This document shows positions 1 through 5,084 of a DNA stretch of 5,084 nucleotides, one piece after another (the first letter of the stretch is position 1; each line of letters begins with the position of its first letter). Location of the stretch: positions 1 through 5,084 of the forward strand of contig JASHUX010000081.1 of the NCBI GenBank assembly GCA_030039775.1. Direction: 5' to 3'. The notes under the pieces are model-generated. The model had not been told where the DNA came from and made no database searches. It saw nothing but the letters and a program-made list of their open reading frames with translations. Position numbers and translations under genes: made by a program. This stretch comes from Alphaproteobacteria bacterium (GTDB lineage: Bacteria > Pseudomonadota > Alphaproteobacteria > ATCC43930 > CGMCC-115725).

Positions 1-526
1 TGTAAAACACCCAGCGCCAGGAATAATTGTCGGTGATCCAGCCGCCCAGCGTCGGGCCCAGGATCGGCGCCACCATGATGCCGGCGCCCCAAATCGCCAT
101 CGCCTGGCCGACTTTTTCGCGCGGGTTGATGTCGAGCATGATCGATTGCGACATCGGGATCAGCGCCGCGCCGAACAGGCCTTGAATGAATCGGAACGCG
201 ACGATCTCGCCCAGGCCGGTCGCCATCCCGCAGAGCGCGGACGCGATGGTGAACCCGGCGACCGCCATCTGGACCACGGCTTTGCGGCCGAAACGGTCGC
301 CCATCCAACCCGAGAGCGGCGTCGCGATAGCGGCGGCGACGATGTAGGAGGTCAACACCCAGGCGATCTGGTCCTGGCTCGCCGACAGGCTCCCTTGCAT
401 ATGGGGCAACGCGACGTTGGCGATGGTGGTGTCGAGCATCTGCATCGTCGTCGACAACATCAACGACACGGTCAGCAGACCCTTATTCGGGACCTCGAGA
501 TTCGGTTTGCTGACGGCCTGGGCCAT
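1..526 (-). CDS. emrB: EmrB-type multidrug efflux MFS transporter (DHA2 family), N-terminal part
   Basis: Inner-membrane drug:proton antiporter of the 14-helix DHA2 branch of the major facilitator superfamily. With an EmrA-type adaptor it is expected to export hydrophobic toxins. Only the first 175 residues are present; the gene runs off the left edge, and family members are about 500 residues. I translated it from the minus strand. Visible motifs are LDTTIANVALP (residues 31-41, first helix, the DHA2 D1 motif), GWMGDRFGRK (73-82, MFS motif A in the loop between helices 2 and 3), RFIQGLFGA (112-120, motif B with its helix-4 arginine) and GPTLGGW (157-163, antiporter motif C in helix 5). The ATG at 526-524 leaves about 20 residues before the first helix, normal for the family. 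It lies 9 bases after the emrA stop codon and has no strong Shine-Dalgarno, so translation is probably coupled to emrA. The family call is firm; the substrate is unknown. Confidence 0.95.
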   Translation of the reverse strand, partial: MAQAVSKPNLEVPNKGLLTVSLMLSTTMQMLDTTIANVALPHMQGSLSASQDQIAWVLTSYIVAAAIATPLSGWMGDRFGRKAVVQMAVAGFTIASALCGMATGLGEIVAFRFIQGLFGAALIPMSQSIMLDINPREKVGQAMAIWGAGIMVAPILGPTLGGWITDNYSWRWVFY

Positions 527-535
527 CGCGGCGGA

Positions 536-1687
536 TCAGCCCAACCCCAACATCGATCGGATGCTCGACCAGATCGACGGCTGATAGCCGGTATCGACCT
601 CGACGGTGCAACTCATGCCGGCGCGGATCGGGCGCTGCGGATCGGGATTGTCGATCACCGTCTTGACCACGAGCCGCTGCACCACCTTGACCCAGTTGCC
701 GGTCGCGTTCTGCGCCGGCAACACCGAAAATTCGGAGCCGGTGCCCGGGCTCAAACTCTGCACACGGCCGTTGAAGGTAACGTCGGGATAGGCGTCGCAA
801 TCGACCGTCGCCGTTTGGCCGACCTGCATATGCGTGAGGTCGGTTTCTTTGAAATTGGCCTCGACCCAGACATTGTCCGTGCCGACCAGCGCGAAGGTCG
901 GCGTCGCCGGCATGAGGTAGGTGCCGAGCGGCAGCTTGTTGACCAGCGTCACGGTACCGTTTTCGGGCGCGCGGATCACCGTGTTGTCGATATCGATTTC
1001 GGCGAGATCGAGTTGCGCTTGCGCCTGCTCCACCATCGGATGCTGGTTGGTCGGCATGTCGGGATTGCCACCCAGCCCCGCCAATGCCGCCGCGACCTGC
1101 TCCTGGGCGCTCGACACTTGCGATTTCGCGACGTCGAAGGCGTGGCGCGCCTGATCGAATTGCGCCTGGCTGACGGTATGCGTCGCGAGCAGCCCCGCTT
1201 GGCGGTTATATTCGCGCTGCGTGTAATTCAGCGTGTCTTGCGCCGTTTGCAGCTCCGATTGGCGCTCGCGGTACGTGGCCCGCATGGTGTCGACCTGGAG
1301 ACGCGCCGACTCCAGCGCCGCCTTAGCCCGGTCGCGCGTCGCGAGATACGTCGAATCGTCGATGCGGAAGAGAACCTGGCCCTGCTTCACATATTGATTG
1401 TCGTGGACGTCGACCTCGACCACGTGGCCCGCGACGCTGGGCGCGACGTTGAGCACGTCGGCCTGGCCGTAGGCGTCATCCGTCGATACATAGCGACCCG
1501 AGGCCAGGTACCACCAGCCGCCGCCGATCACCACGACGAGCGGCAGGACGAACATCAGGAGAAGGCGCGGCCAGCGCCGGCGCGCCCGTGCCGTCTCGTC
1601 TGGAACCGCGCCGGGACGGGGGCGGCTCGGCGCCGGATTGTGGCCGGGACCGGGCGCGGGACGCAGTGTTTCCGAGGATGAGCTCAT
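536..1687 (-). CDS. emrA: EmrA/HlyD-type membrane fusion (periplasmic adaptor) protein
   Basis: Periplasmic adaptor of a tripartite EmrAB-type efflux pump, anchored in the inner membrane and linking the MFS pump to an outer-membrane channel. The 383 residues are the usual family length. The order is: a cytoplasmic, Pro/Arg-rich N-terminal tail (1-41), one membrane helix (about 42-61), the EmrA-typical YVSTDDAY (66-73), a first half of a lipoyl-like domain (about 78-111, with APSVAGHV and VKQGQVLF), a long alpha-helical coiled-coil hairpin rich in Ala and Gln (about 115-235), the returning lipoyl half (TVIRAPENGTV, 236-246), and a beta-barrel (about 270-345) with VWVEANFKETDL and the EmrA signature LPAQNATGNW (323-332). 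The ATG at 1687-1685 is 17 bases after the marR stop, with a modest GGCGGA about 9 bases upstream. It shares an operon with marR and emrB. The drug specificity cannot be read from the sequence. Confidence 0.95.
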   Translation of the reverse strand: MSSSSETLRPAPGPGHNPAPSRPRPGAVPDETARARRRWPRLLLMFVLPLVVVIGGGWWYLASGRYVSTDDAYGQADVLNVAPSVAGHVVEVDVHDNQYVKQGQVLFRIDDSTYLATRDRAKAALESARLQVDTMRATYRERQSELQTAQDTLNYTQREYNRQAGLLATHTVSQAQFDQARHAFDVAKSQVSSAQEQVAAALAGLGGNPDMPTNQHPMVEQAQAQLDLAEIDIDNTVIRAPENGTVTLVNKLPLGTYLMPATPTFALVGTDNVWVEANFKETDLTHMQVGQTATVDCDAYPDVTFNGRVQSLSPGTGSEFSVLPAQNATGNWVKVVQRLVVKTVIDNPDPQRPIRAGMSCTVEVDTGYQPSIWSSIRSMLGLG

Positions 1688-1704
1688 GATCCGGAATCCG
1701 CCAA

Positions 1705-2154
1705 TTAGGCCGCGCGCGAGCCGCGCTCGGTCAGGTTACCGCGAATGCGCACCAACAAATCCAGCAGGTCGTCGCGTTCGCGCGCCGAAAGACCGTGGAA
1801 CGCCTCGTCGAGCAACTCCTCGGCCATGGTTTCGAACTGCGCCATCATCGGCCGCGCACGATCGGTGATATGGAGACGATGCATGCGCCTGTCAGCCTGA
1901 TCCGGCCGGCGCTCGACCCAACCCGCTTCCTCCATCCGGTCGATCAGCCGTCCGACCGTAATCGGCTCGAGATCGAGCGCCTCGGCCAATGCCGCCTGGT
2001 TGACGCCTTCCTGCACGCGCAACACCGCCAGTACCTGCCACTGCGCCCGCGTCAGCCGCGTGGTCCGAGCCCGTGCGTCGAAACGCTTGCGCATCAGCCG
2101 CGCGATGTCATGCAGCAGAAAGCCGAAGCGTCGCTCATAGGGGTTTTGATCCAT
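1705..2154 (-). CDS. MarR-family transcriptional regulator, probable repressor of the downstream emrAB genes
   Basis: DNA-binding regulator of 149 residues, typical MarR length. These proteins act as dimers and usually repress efflux genes until a phenolic or other small ligand binds. An N-terminal dimerisation helix (about 5-30) is followed by the winged helix-turn-helix: LTRAQWQVLAVL (34-45), the helix pair NQAALAEAL and ITVGRLIDRMEEAGWV (52-80, the second being the recognition helix), and the wing ERRPDQADRRMHRLHIT (81-97) with the family's D-x-R-x-x-R-type basic wing. A C-terminal dimerisation helix covers about 100-141. The ATG at 2154-2152 gives the normal N-terminus; the next in-frame Met (residue 21) would cut into the dimer helix. 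No Shine-Dalgarno is visible ahead of it. It is first in the operon with emrA and emrB, as mprA is in E. coli, and has a palindrome 12 bases upstream of its start. It is called MprA/EmrR-like by role only; the ligand is unknown. Confidence 0.93.
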   Translation of the reverse strand: MDQNPYERRFGFLLHDIARLMRKRFDARARTTRLTRAQWQVLAVLRVQEGVNQAALAEALDLEPITVGRLIDRMEEAGWVERRPDQADRRMHRLHITDRARPMMAQFETMAEELLDEAFHGLSARERDDLLDLLVRIRGNLTERGSRAA

Positions 2155-2160
2155 GCCGCT

Positions 2161-2195
2161 GTTATAATAAGCATGCTTATCATCAGCATGGCTAT
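2161..2195 (-). promoter_or_regulatory. Possible marR-emrAB promoter overlapping the operator
   Basis: Read on the minus strand, the AT-rich stretch just ahead of marR contains TATTAT (2169-2164) overlapping TATAAC (2166-2161). Either resembles a sigma-70 -10 box. No convincing -35 hexamer sits 16-18 bases further up, so the promoter may rely on a regulator or have a weak -35. Transcription from these boxes would begin within a few bases of the marR ATG, giving a very short or absent leader. The overlap with the palindrome would let a bound MarR dimer block RNA polymerase. The exact boxes are uncertain. Confidence 0.35.
2167..2180. promoter_or_regulatory. Probable MarR operator: perfect 14-bp palindrome ATAAGCATGCTTAT
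   Basis: The bases ATAAGCATGCTTAT read the same on both strands, with no mismatch and no spacer, and centre 20 bases upstream of the marR start codon. Short, AT-flanked perfect palindromes directly ahead of a marR gene are the classic binding site for the dimeric product. Its right half (GCATGCTTAT, 2171-2180) is followed 15 bases on by a similar GCATGGCTAT (2186-2195, 8 of 10 identical), which could be a weaker second half-site. The palindrome is seen directly; binding by this MarR protein is inferred from position. Confidence 0.65.
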
Positions 2196-2212
2196 TTTCG
2201 CGGCGCTGCTAT

Positions 2213-2236
2213 GCGGGAATCGGGATTATTCCCCGC
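2213..2236. repeat. Weak inverted repeat (stem-loop) between the RND gene and marR
   Basis: GCGGGAAT (2213-2220) can pair with ATTCCCCGC (2228-2236) around a 7-base loop, with one bulged C. It lies 47-70 bases downstream of the RND stop codon, where a terminator would be placed. The minus strand has no T-run after it, so it is not a standard intrinsic terminator. It could weakly stabilise the RND mRNA end or be chance in GC-rich DNA. Confidence 0.25.
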
Positions 2237-2282
2237 CCCGTTCCGGCATGACGTCTGTTCCCGCGCGCGCCGCGGATATCAA

Positions 2283-5084
2283 TCAACGTCGAAGCCGCCG
2301 CAGTTGCTCGGCCACGATATAAAGCAGCGGCACCAGGAAAACCCCGAACAGGGCTGCGAAGATCATGCCGCCGAACACCGGCGTGCCGACGGCGTGCCGC
2401 GTGATCTCACCGGCGCCCTGCGCCACGACGAGCGGCAGCAAGCCGAGAATGAAAGCGAAGCTGGTCATGATGACGGGCCGGAACCGCAACCGCGCGCCTT
2501 CGATCGCGGCGTCGCGCGCGTTCTTGCCGAGCGCGCGTTGCTCCATCGCGAAGGCGATGATCAGGATCGCGTTCTTCGCGGCGAGCGCGATCAGCACGAC
2601 GAGACCGATCTGCGCATAAACGTCGAAGCTCAGTCCCGCCACAGCGATGGCGACGATCGCGCCCAAGAGCGCGACGCTGACCGAGAGCAGCGCGGGCACC
2701 GGAATGTTCCAGCTCTCATAAAGCGCGACCAGGAACAGATACGCGAACAGGATCGAGAGACCGAGCAACACGGTCGTGCCGCCGCTCGCCGCCTTTTCCT
2801 GCAACGCCGTGCCGGTCCATTCGTAACTGTAGCCGGCGGGCAGCGTCGACGCGGAGATGCGTTCCATGGCCGCGATCGCCTGCCCGGAACTGAAGCCCGG
2901 CTTCGCCGCGCCGTTGACGATGGCGGCGGGATAGCCGTTGTAGCGCACCACGGCTTGCGGCCCCTGCACTAGCCGGATCGAGGCCAGCGCGCGCATCGGT
3001 ACCATCGTGCCGGCGGCGTTGCGGACATAGATGCGGTTGATGTCGTTGGCTTTATCGCGGAACGGGGTTTCGGCCTGGACGTTGACCTGCCAGGTACGGC
3101 CGAACACGTTGAAATCGTTGACGTAGTAACCGCCCAGCGTCGCCTGCAGCGCGCTGAAAATGTCGCTGATCTTGACGCCCAAGACTTGCGCCTTGTCGCG
3201 GTCGATATCGAGATAGATTTGCGGCGTGTCGGCGGCGTAGGTGCTGAACACGGCCGCAAGTTCGGGCTGCTGGTTGGCGGAGACGAGGAGGCCGCGCAGC
3301 ACCGCCGCGAGATCGTTCGGCGACTGGCCCTGCAACGCCTCGAGCACGTACTGGAAGCCGCCGGTATTACCGAGACCGAGGATCGGCGGGAGATTGAACG
3401 GGAACGCGATGGCGCCGGGAAGCGCGCCCATTCGCGGCCGCAATTGCGCGATGATGGCGCCGGCGCTCTGCCGCGGGTCGGTACGGTCTTCATAAGGCTT
3501 GAGTCGGATGACGAAGAACGCCTGGTTCGACGACGCGAGATAATCGATGAAGTTCAGCCCGACAACCGACAACACGCCCTCGACGCCGGGCACGGCACGG
3601 ACGATGCCTTCGACCTGCTTCACCACCGCCTCGGTGCGGTTGAGCGACGCGCCTTCGGGCAGGCGCAGGGTCGCGAAGACCGCGCCCTGATCCTCTTCGG
3701 GGAGGAAACTTTGCGGAATACGGGTGAACAGGCCGCCGGACAACACCAGGACGCCGGCGACGACGAGCACGCCGATGATGGCGATGCGCGCCAGGCGGCT
3801 CACGACGGCGACGTAACCGTCGCGCACGCTGTCGATGGCGCCGAGCACGTATCGCATCGGCCCGCGGCTGCGCCCGCCGCGTTTCAGTAATACGCCGCAC
3901 AAGGCCGGACTCAGCGTCAAAGCATTCACCGCCGAAATAATCATCGAGACCGAAACCGCGACGGCGAACTGGCGGAACAATTGGCCGCTGATGCCCGGGA
4001 TGAAGGCGACCGGCACGAACACGGACAGCAGCACCAATGTTATGGCGATGACGGGTCCTGTGATTTCGCGCATCGCCTTCTTGGTCGCGTCCTTGATCGA
4101 GAGGTCCGGTTCCTCCTCGATCACGCGCTCGACGTTCTCGACCACGACGATGGCGTCGTCGACCACGATGCCGATCGCCAGCACCAGCGCCAGCAACGAC
4201 ACGGTATTCGCGGTATAGCCGGCAGCCAGCAGCACCGCGAAGGTGCCGACGATCGACACCGGCACCGCCACCAGCGGGATGACGGTGGTGCGAATCTTGC
4301 CGAGAAACAGGAACACGACAATCGCGACCAGGATGATCGCCTCGGCCAGCGCGCGGATCACCTCGGTGATAGTCGAGGTGACGAACACGGTGGTGTCGAA
4401 GAAAACCGCGTAGGCGAGGTCGTTCGGGAAGCGCGTGGCGAGCTGCGCCATGGTTTCGCGTACACGCTTCGCCACGTCGACCGCGTTGGAGCCGGGCGTC
4501 TGATAGATGCCCATCGCCGCCGCCGGCGCACCGTTGAAGCGGCTATACCGGTCCTGGGTCTGGGCGCCCATCTCGACGCGCGCCACGTCCTTGATCCGCA
4601 CGATCGAGCCGTCGGGATTGGCGCGGATGACGATGTCCTCGAACTCCTTCGGGCTGGTCAGCCGCCCCTTTGTCTTGACGGTGAGCTGGACGCGCTGTTG
4701 CTGCTCCAAGGGCGCCGCGCCGATGCGGCCGAGCGCCGCCTGCACGTTCTGGCTTTGAATCGCGGTGATGACGTCGTTGGGCGAAAGATTGAATTCGGTC
4801 AGCTTGTCGGGGTCGAGCCAAACGCGCATCGAGTAGTTGAGCGGGCCGAAGAGCAGCACTTGGCCCACGCCGTTGATGCGCGACAGCGCGTCGATGATAT
4901 TGATAACCGCGTAATTGCTGAGATAGATCGCGTCATACGTGCCCTTCGGCGAATAGAGATTGATGACCTGTAGCAGCGCCGCCGATTTCTTGCGGATGAC
5001 GAGACCGGTGCGCGACACTTCCTGCGGCAACTGCGGCGTCGCGAGCGATGCCCGGTTCTGCACGTTGACGGTATTGATGTCGGG
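2283..5084 (-). CDS. HAE1-family RND multidrug efflux pump, inner-membrane permease (AcrB-like), missing its N-terminus
   Basis: Proton-driven trimeric pump of the inner membrane that takes drugs from the periplasm or outer leaflet and passes them, with an adaptor and an outer-membrane channel, out of the cell. The window holds 933 residues and the stop; about 100 N-terminal residues (first helix and start of the porter domain) lie beyond the right edge. The open frame runs through to base 5084 (residues [11 protein letters not shown]), so the in-frame GTG at 5063-5061 is an internal Val and not the start. Fragment residues from the edge: porter domain (about 1-230), helices with [15 protein letters not shown] carrying the paired Asp of the proton relay (309-310, AcrB Asp407/408), FVPVAFIPG, second porter/docking half (about 450-750), then [13 protein letters not shown] with the relay Lys (837, AcrB Lys940) and [11 protein letters not shown] (865-875, AcrB Arg971 region). 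All key relay residues are kept, so it looks functional. The C-terminus is short, ending EQLRRLRR. The adaptor gene probably lies just to the right. Substrates are unknown. Confidence 0.96.
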   Translation of the reverse strand, partial: PDINTVNVQNRASLATPQLPQEVSRTGLVIRKKSAALLQVINLYSPKGTYDAIYLSNYAVINIIDALSRINGVGQVLLFGPLNYSMRVWLDPDKLTEFNLSPNDVITAIQSQNVQAALGRIGAAPLEQQQRVQLTVKTKGRLTSPKEFEDIVIRANPDGSIVRIKDVARVEMGAQTQDRYSRFNGAPAAAMGIYQTPGSNAVDVAKRVRETMAQLATRFPNDLAYAVFFDTTVFVTSTITEVIRALAEAIILVAIVVFLFLGKIRTTVIPLVAVPVSIVGTFAVLLAAGYTANTVSLLALVLAIGIVVDDAIVVVENVERVIEEEPDLSIKDATKKAMREITGPVIAITLVLLSVFVPVAFIPGISGQLFRQFAVAVSVSMIISAVNALTLSPALCGVLLKRGGRSRGPMRYVLGAIDSVRDGYVAVVSRLARIAIIGVLVVAGVLVLSGGLFTRIPQSFLPEEDQGAVFATLRLPEGASLNRTEAVVKQVEGIVRAVPGVEGVLSVVGLNFIDYLASSNQAFFVIRLKPYEDRTDPRQSAGAIIAQLRPRMGALPGAIAFPFNLPPILGLGNTGGFQYVLEALQGQSPNDLAAVLRGLLVSANQQPELAAVFSTYAADTPQIYLDIDRDKAQVLGVKISDIFSALQATLGGYYVNDFNVFGRTWQVNVQAETPFRDKANDINRIYVRNAAGTMVPMRALASIRLVQGPQAVVRYNGYPAAIVNGAAKPGFSSGQAIAAMERISASTLPAGYSYEWTGTALQEKAASGGTTVLLGLSILFAYLFLVALYESWNIPVPALLSVSVALLGAIVAIAVAGLSFDVYAQIGLVVLIALAAKNAILIIAFAMEQRALGKNARDAAIEGARLRFRPVIMTSFAFILGLLPLVVAQGAGEITRHAVGTPVFGGMIFAALFGVFLVPLLYIVAEQLRRLRR

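Larger units (their letters stand above)
2155..2282. other. Intergenic region between the RND pump gene and marR
   Basis: The 128 bases separate the stop codon of the RND gene from the marR start; both genes are on the minus strand. The marR-proximal part is AT-rich against a GC-rich background and holds the palindrome and likely promoter. The middle holds a weak inverted repeat (2213-2236). The part next to the RND stop is GC-rich with a short alternating CG run (about 2261-2275). I see no small gene or RNA gene in it. Confidence 0.8.

Noticed and set aside
146..1681. A 511-codon open frame on the plus strand opposite emrA and the start of emrB
   Set aside because: Its product is Arg/His/Asp-rich with no domain, typical of the antisense of GC-rich coding DNA, and the opposite strand codes for unmistakable EmrA and EmrB proteins.
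2213..2236. Rho-independent terminator after the RND gene
   Set aside because: The stem is short with a bulge and no T-run follows it on the minus strand, so I list it only as a weak inverted repeat.
2261..2275. Alternating CG run (CCGCGCGCGCCGCGG) as a regulatory palindrome
   Set aside because: It is simple-sequence CG repetition expected by chance in GC-rich DNA, and it has no link to a start codon.
2073..2972. A 299-codon plus-strand open frame crossing the intergenic gap into the RND gene
   Set aside because: Its composition is low-complexity, rich in Arg, Asp, Glu and His, and it lies antisense to the conserved C-terminal part of the RND pump. It also overlaps marR.
3981..4973. A 330-codon plus-strand open frame opposite the RND gene
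   Set aside because: It is a His/Asp/Arg-rich shadow of the RND membrane and porter coding sequence, with no recognisable domain.
5061..5063. In-frame GTG as a start codon for the RND gene
   Set aside because: The frame stays open to the window edge, the upstream codons (DINTVN) match the RND family, and about 100 essential N-terminal residues would be missing.

Overview
The window carries parts of two multidrug efflux systems, all on the minus strand, with a MarR-type regulator between them. In transcription order (right to left) it holds: an HAE1-family RND inner-membrane pump whose first ~100 residues lie beyond the right edge (5084-2283); a 128-base gap with a perfect 14-bp palindrome; a marR-type regulator (2154-1705); an EmrA/HlyD-type membrane fusion protein (1687-536); and the N-terminal third of an EmrB-type DHA2 major facilitator pump that runs off the left edge (526-1).

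The DNA is GC-rich, and the codons strongly favour G or C at the third position. This gives many long but meaningless antisense frames. The efflux families and their order fit a Gram-negative proteobacterium, plausibly an alphaproteobacterium. That placement is inferred from composition and protein style, not proven.

marR, emrA and emrB are tightly packed (17 and 9 bases between genes) and almost certainly form one operon. By analogy with mprA-emrAB in E. coli, the MarR protein probably binds the palindrome at 2167-2180 just ahead of its own start, represses the operon, and lets go when it binds a toxic small molecule. EmrB would be the proton-driven inner-membrane pump, and EmrA the periplasmic adaptor leading toward an outer-membrane channel not seen here. 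The RND gene belongs to a separate pump, whose adaptor gene would be expected further right. It may be under separate control or may read through into marR.

I see no RNA genes, mobile elements, CRISPR arrays or clearly new system. The least ordinary parts are the operator/promoter zone with a possibly leaderless marR transcript, and the side-by-side placement of an RND pump and an EmrAB pump around one regulator.
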